Notes: a model not told the origin generated them from the sequence alone. A stretch of 64,000 nucleotides of DNA from Halobacillus locisalis (GCF_013694105.1 NZ_JACEFG010000001.1:1240001-1304000); one strand, 5' to 3'; shown: positions 41,793 through 50,942, counted from the stretch's first letter. Numbers and translations are program-made.

Positions 41793-41895
41793 TAGGGGTG
41801 GTTTTGAAACGGCGAGACCCCACAGGGAGTGCAACGACGGAGAAGGCTTGCCGGTTCGCCCGCAGGAAAGCGAGTTGTTTCAAAACCACCCCCTA
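41793..41895 (+). repeat. Hairpin module B1 (shortened)
   Basis: Arms TAGGGGTGGTTTTGAAAC and GTTTCAAAACCACCCCCTA, identical in type to A1 but with a 28-bp internal deletion. Confidence 0.9.
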
Positions 41896-42052
41896 CTCCT
41901 CAAAAGGTGACGAACCCAGCAACATCTCGAAATCAAGTGTTCAAGATTACTGCCCGATTATAGAATACATAGAAATAAAATAGCTTCTTAATGAAACATT
42001 TTCCAATTTATTACGTATAGAGAAAGACAATGTTTAATAAAGGGTGAAACCA

Positions 42053-42775
42053 ATGATTGAACTAATCAACGTAACGAAAAATTATCCCGGAAAAACAGCC
42101 GTACAAGACTTAAGTTTGACGATCCCTGATGGAAAGATCTTCGGTTTCCTCGGACCAAACGGAGCCGGTAAATCGACTACCATCAAAATGATGACTGGTA
42201 TTCTTCCGATCGACGAAGGAACCATTATGGTAAACGGCAAAGACATGAAGAAAGACACCCTGTCTGCTAAGAGAATCATCGGATATGTACCAGACCGCTC
42301 TGATATATTTTTACGATTAAAAGGCATTGAATACTTAAACTTCATTGCTGATGTTTATGATGTTCCTAAGGAAGTTAGGGAAACAAAAATCACCGAACTG
42401 ACCAAGAAATTCGGAATATATGAAGCTTTGGATGATCATATTCAGACCTACTCCCATGGGATGAAACAGAAGATTGTCGTGAGCGGCGTTTTGTTACATG
42501 ACCCCGATATCTGGATTCTGGACGAACCTTTAACAGGGCTCGACCCTAAGTCTTCCTACACGTTAAAAGAGATGATGCGCGAACACGCGAATAAGGGGAA
42601 GATTGTATTCTTTTCTACACACGTGTTAGAAGTTGTTGAACAATTGTGTGATGAGGTAGCCATCATTAATCATGGGCAAATTCAATTTCAGGGCAATATG
42701 GCTGATATGAAACAGCAGTACCAGGAAAATGACAACTTGGAGCGTTTGTTCTTGGAGTTGACCCAAAATGGGTAA
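42053..42775 (+). CDS. ABC transporter ATP-binding protein
   Basis: A 240-residue ATPase of the drug/bacteriocin exporter type: Walker A GPNGAGKSTT (about 36-45), Q-loop GYVPDRSDIFLRL, signature YSHGMKQKIVVSGVL, Walker B IWILDEPLTGLDP, H-loop FFSTHVLE. ATG 42053 is selected over the upstream GTG because AGGGTG is properly spaced to it. It overlaps the following permease by 8 bp, so the two form one exporter. Substrate not evident. Confidence 0.92.
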   Translation: MIELINVTKNYPGKTAVQDLSLTIPDGKIFGFLGPNGAGKSTTIKMMTGILPIDEGTIMVNGKDMKKDTLSAKRIIGYVPDRSDIFLRLKGIEYLNFIADVYDVPKEVRETKITELTKKFGIYEALDDHIQTYSHGMKQKIVVSGVLLHDPDIWILDEPLTGLDPKSSYTLKEMMREHANKGKIVFFSTHVLEVVEQLCDEVAIINHGQIQFQGNMADMKQQYQENDNLERLFLELTQNG

Positions 42776-44414
42776 AATGTGGACCATCCTAAAAATCATG
42801 GTGAAAATGCAGTTATCAATGGCAGGCAAGAGTAATAGCGAGAAAGCGGGATACGGATTTCTATTCGTCTTTATGATCCCATTCGGTATTCTCATTTTGT
42901 ACACATTGAATACGATGATTGGAACGTTATATACAAACCTTTCCCCTACAGGAAATGAAAATGTGATTTTGGGATTATTGTTTGTATTCATCACGTTCAT
43001 TTTTATATTCGTCAGCTTAAGTACCGTTCTTAGTTCATTTTACTTCGCTGAAGATGTCGAGTCGTTCATTGCGCTACCTTTTCATCCTTATCAAATCGTA
43101 ATTGGAAAATCTGCGATTCCTTTTCTATCTTTATATGGAATAAACACGATTCTTTTATTACCCAGCCTGGTATTTTATGGGATACATAGTGAATCCGGTC
43201 TATTGTATTATCTGTTCGCTATCATCATTTGGCTGATTACACCGGTTCTTCCTTTTGTTGCAACAGCCATAGTCGTCATGTTCATCATGAGGTTTGCTAA
43301 TATTTCCAAAAATAAAGATCGAACAAAAGTAATCGTCGGTTTACTCGGATTTGCTTTTGCAATCGGAATCAACGTCCTTCTGAGGTTAGATTCAGAGGGA
43401 TCGAACGGGGCCGGTATGACCGAGCTGATTACGGAGCAGAATGCATTACTCAGTCTAGTCACGAAGTTCTTTCCAAACGCCTATTTAAGTTCCATCACTC
43501 TCACTGACCCTAACTCAATCACTGGCCTGAGCTTTTTGCTATTGTTGCTGGGTGTTGCGGTATTAAGCATCATTCTTTTCATGACCGTTGGACAGCAATG
43601 GTATTTCAAAGGTGTTCTCGGTTTATCAGGGGGAAAACGAAGTACGTTCAAAGGTACGGATCTAACGAAGCAAACGAAAAAGAAATCACTCTTATACAGT
43701 CTTTGGCAAAAGGAAATCAAAACGATTTTACGGACACCTACTTTTTTCACTCAAATCGTTGTCCAAAGCTTATTTTTCCCTTTGTTCATCGTCATCATTC
43801 TGCTACTTGAGGGAAACGGTTCGTTAAGCGATATGGCTACAATGATTAATGGATGGGCAGATAAAACGAAGCTGCTTACACTCTTCGCCTTCACGATTAT
43901 CGGTCTTGGGATCAACCCGGCTTCTTTCTCATCCATTTCAAGAGACGGCAAGAGTTGGTTCAATCATTTATACTTGCCGATCACTCCAAATACCGTCATC
44001 ATGAGCAAATTGCTCGTTTCGTTTTTTTTGAACGGGCTTTCATTGATCATCCTAAGTGTGGTCGTTTTATTCTTCTTGAACGTACCTTGGGGAATATGGT
44101 CGCTTTGGTTCATCGCTTCCCTTTGCGTCAGTTGGGTGACGAGTATAATCGGTTTGCTATTGGATCTTTACCAACCTAAAATGAACTGGACAGATGAACG
44201 CGAAGTCTTTAAGGGGCGCATGATCGGATTGTTCGCTATCGGAATCGACGTGATCGTTTTCGGAGTATTGTTAGTGATTTTGTGGTTCGCCCCGATTTTT
44301 TCAAACACGGCTTCCACTTCACTATTTTTATTTTCTTACCTGCTCATTTGCGTTGGTATAGGACAATGGTATTTAAGAAAGATGACAAAAGACAAGTACA
44401 CTTCCGTGATATAA
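42768..44414 (+). CDS. ABC-2-type multispan permease
   Basis: A 548-residue membrane protein with 12-14 hydrophobic segments, roughly twice the length of a simple ABC-2 permease, as in families where the two halves are fused. The start ATG lies within the end of the ATPase gene, implying coupling. The cytoplasmic loop KGTDLTKQTKKKSLLYSLWQKEIKTILRTPTFFTQ (about 300-335) resembles the coupling region of bacteriocin or lipid exporters. I cannot assign a substrate. A strong terminator follows. Confidence 0.85.
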   Translation: MGKMWTILKIMVKMQLSMAGKSNSEKAGYGFLFVFMIPFGILILYTLNTMIGTLYTNLSPTGNENVILGLLFVFITFIFIFVSLSTVLSSFYFAEDVESFIALPFHPYQIVIGKSAIPFLSLYGINTILLLPSLVFYGIHSESGLLYYLFAIIIWLITPVLPFVATAIVVMFIMRFANISKNKDRTKVIVGLLGFAFAIGINVLLRLDSEGSNGAGMTELITEQNALLSLVTKFFPNAYLSSITLTDPNSITGLSFLLLLLGVAVLSIILFMTVGQQWYFKGVLGLSGGKRSTFKGTDLTKQTKKKSLLYSLWQKEIKTILRTPTFFTQIVVQSLFFPLFIVIILLLEGNGSLSDMATMINGWADKTKLLTLFAFTIIGLGINPASFSSISRDGKSWFNHLYLPITPNTVIMSKLLVSFFLNGLSLIILSVVVLFFLNVPWGIWSLWFIASLCVSWVTSIIGLLLDLYQPKMNWTDEREVFKGRMIGLFAIGIDVIVFGVLLVILWFAPIFSNTASTSLFLFSYLLICVGIGQWYLRKMTKDKYTSVI

Positions 44415-44431
44415 CCTAATCCAAAAATTAG

Positions 44432-44462
44432 AAATCGCGGCCTATCCTGTAGGCCGCGATTT
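44432..44462. terminator. Bidirectional terminator between permease and uspA genes
   Basis: AAATCGCGGCCTA-TCCTG-TAGGCCGCGATTT. Confidence 0.95.
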
Positions 44463-44488
44463 CTTTTATTCACCAAGCAATGGTTTCA

Positions 44489-44908
44489 TTATTTCACAAT
44501 CATAACGGGGCATTTTGCGCGTTTCGCCACCTTGTGACTGACGCTTCCGAGCACCATTTCCTGGAGCGCATTGAGGCCTCTGCTCCCAATGATCACTACA
44601 TCATAGTCTCCCTTATTAGCAAATTCAACAATGGACGGGCCGGGCTCACCGTGCTGGATTTCCACACTATATGGCACATCCTTCTCTTCTAAAATTTGTT
44701 CAATCGGTTGAAGGCGCTCGTGCCGGCGCTTTTCAATCGTGACTTTGTCCCCTTCTGTGAGCACGTCTGTTTTGGATTGTTCTCCGTCGACTATATAAAT
44801 AATGGTGACATCTCCATCTCCTTGCAGATGAGCAAGCTCTGCTGCTCGATCAGCTGTTCGTATAGAGTGTTCTGAACCGTCTGCTGCTAAAAGAATTTTT
44901 TTGAACAT
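44489..44908 (-). CDS. Universal stress protein (UspA family)
   Basis: A 139-residue USP with the ATP-binding pattern: ILLAADGSEHS at the N-terminus, and IIGSRGLNALQEMVLGSVSHKVAKRAKCPVMIVK (GxxG-x9-GS type) near the C-terminus, so it is of the nucleotide-binding class. GGGGGAGTCC precedes ATG. It is divergent from a SulP transporter gene across a 332-bp gap; USP and SulP genes often pair in bacteria. Confidence 0.9.
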   Translation of the reverse strand: MFKKILLAADGSEHSIRTADRAAELAHLQGDGDVTIIYIVDGEQSKTDVLTEGDKVTIEKRRHERLQPIEQILEEKDVPYSVEIQHGEPGPSIVEFANKGDYDVVIIGSRGLNALQEMVLGSVSHKVAKRAKCPVMIVK

Positions 44909-45240
44909 CTTGGACTCCCCCTGGCTAATTGGTCTATATTCGCTTTTGTTATAAATTCTATATAGTAGGTTTTTTATCCTTCTTAAAACCTACTATGTTT
45001 TTACGTATTGTTTACACTCTCCTTCTGTCTAGTAAACATCATTTACAAACGAAAAATATATGTTTTCTTGAATTGGTATGATAAATAGAGAAATTAAACG
45101 AATATTGAAGAATGAATCCATTTTATACGCTTACATGCGATTATGAAAATGTCAGTAAGAATGATATAATTCTTTTCGTTCTTGCCGGATTTCAATGCTA
45201 TTTCGGATAGCAGAATAAAACTGAAGAAAGAGGTGCGCAA
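44909..45240. other. Intergenic control region between usp and sulP
   Basis: This 332-bp AT-rich gap holds no gene. It contains GTTTAC / GTAAAC arms (about 45009 and 45031) 16 bp apart, and several TATAAT-like stretches, but no promoter that I can single out. Confidence 0.4.
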
Positions 45241-46713
45241 TTGAACATTCAAACAATTAAACAACAATGGTTTGGAAACGTAAAAAACGACACGCTCTCA
45301 GGCATGGTTGTCGCCATGGCACTCATCCCTGAGGCGATCGCTTTCTCTATCATCGCTGGAGTCGACCCCATGGTAGGATTGTACGCTTCCTTCTGTATCG
45401 CCGTTGTCATTGCTTTTATTGGTGGACGTCCTGGTATGATATCCGCCGCTACCGGAGCAATGGCTTTGCTTATGGTTACCTTGGTCCGTGATCATGGACT
45501 AGAGTATTTATTAGCTGCAACGATTTTGACAGGTATCTTACAGTTTCTCTTAGGTGCTCTTAAGGTCGGACAGTTTATGAAATTCATTCCTAAATCCGTA
45601 ATGGTAGGTTTCGTGAATGCGTTAGCTATTTTAATTTTCACATCTCAGCTTCCTCACTTTGAAGAAGCGGGAATGGGTATGTATTTAATGGTTGCCGGTT
45701 CTTTAGCTATCATATATATCTTGCCAAGATTCACTAAAGCTGTTCCTTCTCCACTGGTAGCTATTGTCGTGATGACAATTGTCGCCGTGACAACTGGAAC
45801 AGGCTTGAAGACGGTTGGGGATATGGGCGAGCTTTCTAGCACGTTACCAATCTTTTTAATTCCTGATATTCCGTTGAACTTTGAAACATTGCAAATTATC
45901 TTCCCGATTTCACTAGCTCTTGCCTTCGTCGGTTTGCTTGAATCCTTGCTTACTGCTCAGATCGTTGACGATATGACAGATACGACAAGTGATAAAAACA
46001 AAGAAGCACGTGGACAAGGTGTCGCAAACGTCGTGTCGGGAATGTTCGGGGGCATGGCCGGTTGTGCCATGATCGGGCAATCTGTCATCAACGTATCTTC
46101 TGGTGGGCGAGGTCGTTTATCTACGCTCGTCGCTGGTATTTTCATGATGTTGTTGATCATTGTTTTCAATGACTTACTTGTACAAATACCAATGGCTGTT
46201 CTCGTAGGCGTTATGATTATGGTTTCGATCGGAACATTTGACTGGGGATCGCTCACGAAATTCAAAAGAGCACCGATCACAGACTCTGTTGTTATGGTTG
46301 TAACCGTTGGGACGGTTGTTCAAACTCACGACTTATCTAAGGGTGTACTAGCAGGTGTAATCTTAAGTGCGATTTTCTTCGTTGTAAAGATTTCCAAAGT
46401 AAAAGTAGAAGAAATGTACGAGAAGAGCACAAAAACGATGGTTTACGAAGTCAAAGGTCAAGTATTCTTCGCCTCAACAGACAACATGATGGAGCACTTC
46501 GATTATAATGTAGAAGCCGAAATGATCCGTATCGATTTCACAGAAGCTCATGTATGGGATGATTCTGGTGTAGCAGCGATCGATAAGCTTGTTCTTAAAT
46601 TTAGAGAGTATGGGAAAGACGTAGAAATTGTCGGACTCAACAAAGACAGTTCAAAGTTAGTCGATCGTCTAGGTGTGTATCATCAGTCGAATGCATCGAT
46701 TTCGAACCATTAA
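45241..46713 (+). CDS. SulP-family anion transporter with STAS domain
   Basis: A 490-residue transporter: about 11-12 helices (residues 20-380) with SulP motifs [29 protein letters not shown] and GLLESLLTA, then a cytoplasmic STAS domain from about residue 400 ([31 protein letters not shown]). Family members move sulfate, bicarbonate or other anions; the short form here resembles bicarbonate/sulfate uptake proteins of marine bacteria. The start is TTG 45241 after AAAGAGGTG. A strong terminator follows. Confidence 0.9.
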   Translation: MNIQTIKQQWFGNVKNDTLSGMVVAMALIPEAIAFSIIAGVDPMVGLYASFCIAVVIAFIGGRPGMISAATGAMALLMVTLVRDHGLEYLLAATILTGILQFLLGALKVGQFMKFIPKSVMVGFVNALAILIFTSQLPHFEEAGMGMYLMVAGSLAIIYILPRFTKAVPSPLVAIVVMTIVAVTTGTGLKTVGDMGELSSTLPIFLIPDIPLNFETLQIIFPISLALAFVGLLESLLTAQIVDDMTDTTSDKNKEARGQGVANVVSGMFGGMAGCAMIGQSVINVSSGGRGRLSTLVAGIFMMLLIIVFNDLLVQIPMAVLVGVMIMVSIGTFDWGSLTKFKRAPITDSVVMVVTVGTVVQTHDLSKGVLAGVILSAIFFVVKISKVKVEEMYEKSTKTMVYEVKGQVFFASTDNMMEHFDYNVEAEMIRIDFTEAHVWDDSGVAAIDKLVLKFREYGKDVEIVGLNKDSSKLVDRLGVYHQSNASISNH

Positions 46714-46719
46714 TATGTA

Positions 46720-46758
46720 ACAAGCGTGTGATTCAATAGTGAATCACACGCTTGTTTG
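46720..46758. terminator. Bidirectional terminator after sulP
   Basis: AACAAGCGTGTGATTC-AATAGT-GAATCACACGCTTGTT, perfect 16-bp stem. Confidence 0.95.
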
Positions 46759-47298
46759 TTTTTCTAGCCATTCATTCTTTAATATGCCAAGGATACATGA
46801 ATCTCGCCACTGCCCTTTAATAAGAATATCCTTCCGTAACAGCCCCTCTTGAACCATGCCCGCTTTTTCGAGCACTCGAATAGAGGGTTGATTTCTAGGG
46901 TCACATGATGCTGCCAACCGATGAAGTTCACATTTCTCGAAACTATGCTTCATCATCAATTCCACCGCTTGCGTGGCAAATCCCTTTCCCCAATGTTCAT
47001 GATGAATGACAAAACCGATTTCTCCCACTCCGTCCCAATCGGTAATGTTCATCTCTATATTTCCAATAATTGAATCTGTTTCTTTTAAAACAATAGCAAA
47101 GACAAACCTGCTTCTGTGTCTCCGCTCCCAATCTCTGATGGCTTGTGAAATAAAGAACCTCGAATCTTCTTCCTTGTTTGGTCCCCATGGTTGAAATTTA
47201 CACACATCTTCCTGTGAAGCGTACTCATGAAGTTGAGACCAGTCATCCTGAGTGACTTCTCTTAAATAGAGCGTGTCATTCTCCTCTAATATAGTCAC
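46744..47298 (-). CDS. RimJ/RimL-type GNAT acetyltransferase
   Basis: A 184-residue GNAT of the ribosomal-protein-acetyltransferase group: LYLREVTQDDWSQLHEYASQ start, IGFVIHHEHWGKGFATQAVELMMKHSFE (about 88-115) as motif A, and CDPRNQPSIRVLEKAGMVQEGLLRKDILIKGQWRDSCILGIL at the end, typical of RimJ-like proteins that act on protein N-termini or small amines. The gene's 3' end overlaps the sulP terminator. Confidence 0.87.
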   Translation of the reverse strand: MTILEENDTLYLREVTQDDWSQLHEYASQEDVCKFQPWGPNKEEDSRFFISQAIRDWERRHRSRFVFAIVLKETDSIIGNIEMNITDWDGVGEIGFVIHHEHWGKGFATQAVELMMKHSFEKCELHRLAASCDPRNQPSIRVLEKAGMVQEGLLRKDILIKGQWRDSCILGILKNEWLEKQTSV

Positions 47299-47334
47299 TT
47301 CTTGTCACCTCAGTCCTTTAAAAGATGGGTCAAC

Positions 47335-47613
47335 TCAGCCGGAAGACTGGCTCTTAACCGCCTCGATCCACTTTATTGGAGAGTGTTGCACTAAAAATGT
47401 CCTCACTCCCTTATTGGTGTGCAGGTATAGGAGTCCTTGGTCACCTGAGAACGATTTATAAGAAACATCGTGAAGGTCTCGCAGGTCAATGGACTCTGTC
47501 GGCGTCAGCACTTGATCATCATATAAATCTAAGCTGAGATGTTCTTCTAGATAATATTGTCGGTTGTTCTCAATGACACGCTTCTTATGGATCACAGGTT
47601 GGGAATAGATCAA
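47335..47613 (-). CDS. Small protein with PH-like C-terminal pattern, function unknown
   Basis: The frame is open from a GTG at 47703, but that has no ribosome site. The first well-supported start is TTG 47613, with AGAAAGGAAG six bases upstream, giving 92 residues. The pattern VLTPTESIDLRDLHDVSYKSFSGDQGLLYLHTNKGVRTFLVQHSPIKWIEAVK suggests a bacterial PH-like beta barrel capped by a helix. No family was recognised. Confidence 0.6.
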   Translation of the reverse strand: MIYSQPVIHKKRVIENNRQYYLEEHLSLDLYDDQVLTPTESIDLRDLHDVSYKSFSGDQGLLYLHTNKGVRTFLVQHSPIKWIEAVKSQSSG

Positions 47614-47759
47614 TGACAGCTTCCTTTCTATGAATTCGGACGTATAGTTCTCTAAGTATACCTCACCTTGTCCCTCATGTCTGCTTTTGTCTCTTTTTGT
47701 CACGTTTATATAGGTGTGCTAACGCTAAACCCTTTCATTCGCGCTCCAGATATATTAGG

Positions 47760-47781
47760 ATTATAAAGGTGTTTTTATAAT
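47760..47781. promoter_or_regulatory. Perfect 8-6-8 dyad upstream of the DMT transporter
   Basis: ATTATAAA-GGTGTT-TTTATAAT, 64 bp before the gene at 47846. Candidate operator with no known ligand. Confidence 0.4.
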
Positions 47782-47845
47782 CAACGCTTATATTGAGAAT
47801 AGTAAAGGAAACGTTACATCATCACTACTTACAGGAGGAACGACT

Positions 47846-48754
47846 ATGAGTGATCGAAATAAAGGAATTATCCTTCTACTTATATCGGCTTTTGGATTCT
47901 CCATGATGGCCGCTTTGGTCAAGTTATCTGGAGATGTGCCAACTGTCCAGAAAACCTTATTCCGAAACCTCGTTTCAGCGATCATCGCATTCGGTTTCGT
48001 CATGTATAACAAAGAGCGGCTATTCGGGAAGAAAGAAAACCAAAAGTTACTGCTCTCCCGTTCCGCTATGGGAACGATAGGCATGGTTTTATTTTTCTAT
48101 GCGATCGACAACTTAGTTTTATCCGATGCTGATATGTTAAATAAATTAAGCCCCTTTCTCCTCATTATCTTTTCAGCCTTATTTCTGAAAGAGAAGGCAA
48201 GGCTATACCAAATCGTTTCGATTATTATCGCCTTTCTGGGGACATTGCTCATCATCAAACCAGCGTTTACGGTTGAGTTCATCCCTTATTTGGCAGGAGT
48301 AGGTTCAGCCATTTTTGCTGCAGGAGCTTACACATTGCTACGCGTGCTAGGGAATAAAGAAAAGTTTTACACGATCGTCTTTTACTTCTCTTTCTTCACA
48401 ACCGTAACACTACTGCCGTTTACGATCGCTTTTTATGAACCGATGAGTGTCGAACAGTGGATCTACTTACTATCAGCCGGGGCCTTTGCGACTCTCGGGC
48501 AATTCGGATTAACTATAGCCTATAAGTTTGCACCAGCGAGAGAAATATCAATATTCTTCTACTCAACCGTAGTGTATTCAGCCTTGATCAGTATATTCTT
48601 GTTCGGTCAAGTACCGGATGCTTTAAGTATCCTCGGCTACTTCACAATCTTCGGCGCTTCTTTCTATATGTTCATTAAAAACAATAGACAAGCCGTGAAA
48701 GACACTGTAGATAAACAACAAATCAAAACACGACAAACAAGTAAACAAATGTAA
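47846..48754 (+). CDS. EamA/DMT-superfamily transporter
   Basis: A 302-residue membrane protein with ten predicted helices arranged as two EamA repeats. SAFGFSMMAALVKLSGDVPTVQKTLFRNLVSAI opens the first, and LSKLSPFLLIIFSALFLKEKARLYQ-type residues close it. Export or exchange of metabolites is usual for the family. GGAGGAACG precedes ATG. A perfect dyad lies upstream (47760-47781). Confidence 0.87.
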   Translation: MSDRNKGIILLLISAFGFSMMAALVKLSGDVPTVQKTLFRNLVSAIIAFGFVMYNKERLFGKKENQKLLLSRSAMGTIGMVLFFYAIDNLVLSDADMLNKLSPFLLIIFSALFLKEKARLYQIVSIIIAFLGTLLIIKPAFTVEFIPYLAGVGSAIFAAGAYTLLRVLGNKEKFYTIVFYFSFFTTVTLLPFTIAFYEPMSVEQWIYLLSAGAFATLGQFGLTIAYKFAPAREISIFFYSTVVYSALISIFLFGQVPDALSILGYFTIFGASFYMFIKNNRQAVKDTVDKQQIKTRQTSKQM

Positions 48755-48787
48755 GAAAAAAGCGACCATCTCTCGGTCGCTTTTTGT
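48755..48787. terminator. Bidirectional terminator after the DMT gene
   Basis: AAAAAGCGACC / GGTCGCTTTTT stem, convergent with the ABC-F gene. Confidence 0.93.
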
Positions 48788-50346
48788 TATTTTGATTCTT
48801 TCAACTGCTGTAACGTCACTTGATATTGCCTCTCAAGCTCTTCTTTATCCTCGCCTGGAGATAATACGCTTATACGACTGATTAATTCAGTCAGTCGATT
48901 TTGCAAGGTCAATTGATCATATTCATCCGTTTGTCTCGGTTTTGGTTCCTGCCATTCCTTTAATGTTCCACTAAAATGGGTCAATTCTTGATTCTCCACC
49001 ACCCATAAATGATCAGCCGTCCGATCGACAAAAGTGCGATCATGACTGACGAACAATATCGTCCCAGGATAAGCTCTCACCAATTCTTCCAATGCTTTTG
49101 CGGCTTCGATATCTAAATGATTAGTCGGCTCATCTAAAATCAACATATGTGCTTTCCTCGTAAGTAAACGAGCTAGAGCAAGCTTCACACGTTCGCCACC
49201 ACTCAATACGGCTATTCTCTTATTCATATCTTCTTCATTGAAACTTAAACGGGCTAAGATCATCCGTATGGTTGACTCTTGCAAAGGACTATCTTTACTT
49301 ACAAAGTGGTACACACCCTCCTCCTCAGGTAAGGATTCTACATTTTGATTAAAGTAACCAATTTCAATACCCTTTTTGAAGAGAGAGTCTTTCTTGTTTA
49401 ACATATGATGGACTAACGTCGTTTTCCCCGAACCATTGGCTCCGATCAATGCGATTTTTTTGCTTGTTTCAATAGTGGCGTGATCTATTTGAAATAATCG
49501 CTTATGACCTGCCTGAACGATTTCATCTTTCAATATGGCTAATACTTTGCTATGAACTTCCTCTGTTTGACCATCACCCATGTTGACCTGATGCCATTCA
49601 AACGGTTTCTCCACCTTCTCAAGCCTCTGCAGTCTCTGCTCTAAAGTCTTACTTACGCGTTCTACTTTCCCTTGTTTAGTAGCCGCTTTATTCTTTCCTA
49701 ATTGCCATTCTGAGTTCCCCATTCTCTTAGGGGGTTTTCTCATTTTCTTAGACTGGTCGTTTTTCTGCCTGGCTCTTTCTTCAAGTCTTTTCTTTTCTTG
49801 TATATATTGCTCATACTTCTTCTGTTGTTGACGCTTCTCTTGTTCTTTGGCATGTTCATAAAAAGAGTAATCGCCGTTATACACGGTCAGCTTCCCTTGA
49901 TCCAGCTCCCATATTTGATCGCAAACATGATCCAACAACATCCGGTCATGAGACACAACTACATAAGCACCTTCATGAGTAGACAACTGATGCTCCAACT
50001 GTTCTATATGATTCCAGTCCAGATTGTTTGTCGGTTCGTCTAAGAAAAGAAGGGGGTGATTTTCTTTGAAAATTTGATCGAGCCTCTCGAGCGTCTGTTC
50101 TCCCCCACTCTTACCCTTATCCTTTCTTCCTTCCAATTGCTTTAACCAACTGACTTGTGTCCACCAATCCACTTGAGGAGAACCTTCTAATTCTCCTAGT
50201 AAATAATGAAGCAGCAAAGTTTTTCCTTGACCATTTTTACCGACTAAACCAATACGGTCTCCTTTATGGATCGAGAGCTCAGGAATCTTTAGCAGCGTCC
50301 GGTCTGCTATTGAATAATCTATATTTATCGCTTTCATTAACAACAT
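48787..50346 (-). CDS. ABC-F ribosome-protection-type ATPase (VmlR/Vga-like)
   Basis: A 519-residue protein with two ABC domains and no membrane span. Walker A motifs are GKNGQGKT (about 36-43) and GANGSGKT (about 305-312); signatures KSGGEQTLERL and LSGGERVKLALARL; Walker B LLFLDEPTNNLD and LILDEPTNHLD. The linker (EHAKEQEKRQQQKKYEQYIQEKKRLEERARQKNDQ, about 175-210) matches the antibiotic-resistance ABC-F group, which displaces lincosamides, pleuromutilins or streptogramins from the ribosome. Start ATG 50346 after GGGAGG. The leader is structured, as for VmlR. The drug range cannot be read from sequence. Confidence 0.85.
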   Translation of the reverse strand: MLLMKAINIDYSIADRTLLKIPELSIHKGDRIGLVGKNGQGKTLLLHYLLGELEGSPQVDWWTQVSWLKQLEGRKDKGKSGGEQTLERLDQIFKENHPLLFLDEPTNNLDWNHIEQLEHQLSTHEGAYVVVSHDRMLLDHVCDQIWELDQGKLTVYNGDYSFYEHAKEQEKRQQQKKYEQYIQEKKRLEERARQKNDQSKKMRKPPKRMGNSEWQLGKNKAATKQGKVERVSKTLEQRLQRLEKVEKPFEWHQVNMGDGQTEEVHSKVLAILKDEIVQAGHKRLFQIDHATIETSKKIALIGANGSGKTTLVHHMLNKKDSLFKKGIEIGYFNQNVESLPEEEGVYHFVSKDSPLQESTIRMILARLSFNEEDMNKRIAVLSGGERVKLALARLLTRKAHMLILDEPTNHLDIEAAKALEELVRAYPGTILFVSHDRTFVDRTADHLWVVENQELTHFSGTLKEWQEPKPRQTDEYDQLTLQNRLTELISRISVLSPGEDKEELERQYQVTLQQLKESK

Positions 50347-50573
50347 AAAAAAACCTCCCTGATCCGCTTCAGAAAGGCATAGGTCCCCGCTCATTAGAAA
50401 GAAACTCCGGTATAGGGAAGATTCTTTTAAGCAATGAATAAATGAAAAATGGGCAGACTAATCCTGTATTCTGAAACGAGTGAATGTTATCTATTCGGCT
50501 CGTGAGATGAAACAGAATTAGTACTTCATTGCTTAAAACTTCATTCCCTTCTGTTTTGATTAGTTCTATTATA
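50347..50573 (-). promoter_or_regulatory. Structured leader of the ABC-F gene, attenuator-like
   Basis: A promoter TTGCTC, 18 bp, TATAAT (-10 at 50573-50568 on the minus strand) gives a leader of about 215 nt. It has a perfect 14-bp inverted repeat, TTTTAAGCAATGAA (50538-50525) and TTCATTGCTTAAAA (50438-50425), 86 nt apart, with an inner ATTCTG / CAGAAT pair. Two start-stop-like mini-ORFs, ATG AAG TTT TAA (50544-50533) and ATG AAG TAC TAA (50528-50517), overlap the first arm. Ribosome stalling there could switch the fold and permit expression. Confidence 0.6.
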
Positions 50574-50670
50574 AGATAAAAGATATGGAAAGAGCAACTC
50601 AAATTACACGAGTGATCCATTAAGTTTTGTACTTGACTTAAACTCGGAGAACGTTTCTTGCTGTCGCGAT

Positions 50671-50859
50671 CTACATCCCCCCTGCATCTCCTCCCATGTC
50701 CCCGTCCCCACCATGAACATCTCTATGATCTACATCGGTAGGCATTGAGTGGCCATTATGATCTTCACCATAGTTCCCATCGATTCCCCAGCTTTTTAAC
50801 TTGAGACTCACCGTGACAATTAGACCAACTATAAAAGTCATGAATAGAAACCCAGCCAT
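50671..50859 (-). CDS. Small single-span protein with His/Asp-rich tail
   Basis: A 62-residue protein: one N-terminal transmembrane helix (AGFLFMTFIVGLIVTVSLKL) and a tail rich in His, Asp and Gly (DHNGHSM, DVDHRDVHGGDGDMGGDAGGM). AAGGAGG precedes ATG with normal spacing. The tail might bind metal, but this is only composition. I do not recognise a family. Confidence 0.7.
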   Translation of the reverse strand: MAGFLFMTFIVGLIVTVSLKLKSWGIDGNYGEDHNGHSMPTDVDHRDVHGGDGDMGGDAGGM

Positions 50860-50942
50860 GCATACTACCTCCTTGTTATTATGTACGAAAAACTAATGAG
50901 AACGTTTCAATATTTTCCTTTTTACGGGCGTGGAACATAGCA

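Larger units (their letters stand above)
41481..41961 (+). mobile_element. Composite repeat element B, inverted near-copy of element A
   Basis: About 481 bp with ends AATCCCCCTTATCTTGAAGA and, at the right, CAAGATTACTGCCCGATTAT, which are imperfect inverted repeats. Modules: hairpin B2 (41551-41669), spacer, hairpin B1 (41793-41895). It is the reverse complement of 2407-2915; the spacer is almost identical (about three differences in 140 bp). Module B1 lacks 28 bp present in A1, exactly the interval between two GCGAGAC direct repeats, so it looks like a slippage deletion. No gene. Confidence 0.78.

Noticed and set aside
45009-45036. GTTTAC / GTAAAC inverted arms before sulP
   Set aside because: Only six bases per arm with 16 bp between in AT-rich DNA; chance is likely.
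50369-50620. 83-codon frame in the ABC-F leader
   Set aside because: It begins upstream of the proposed -10 (TATAAT), and the region is better explained as a structured leader.
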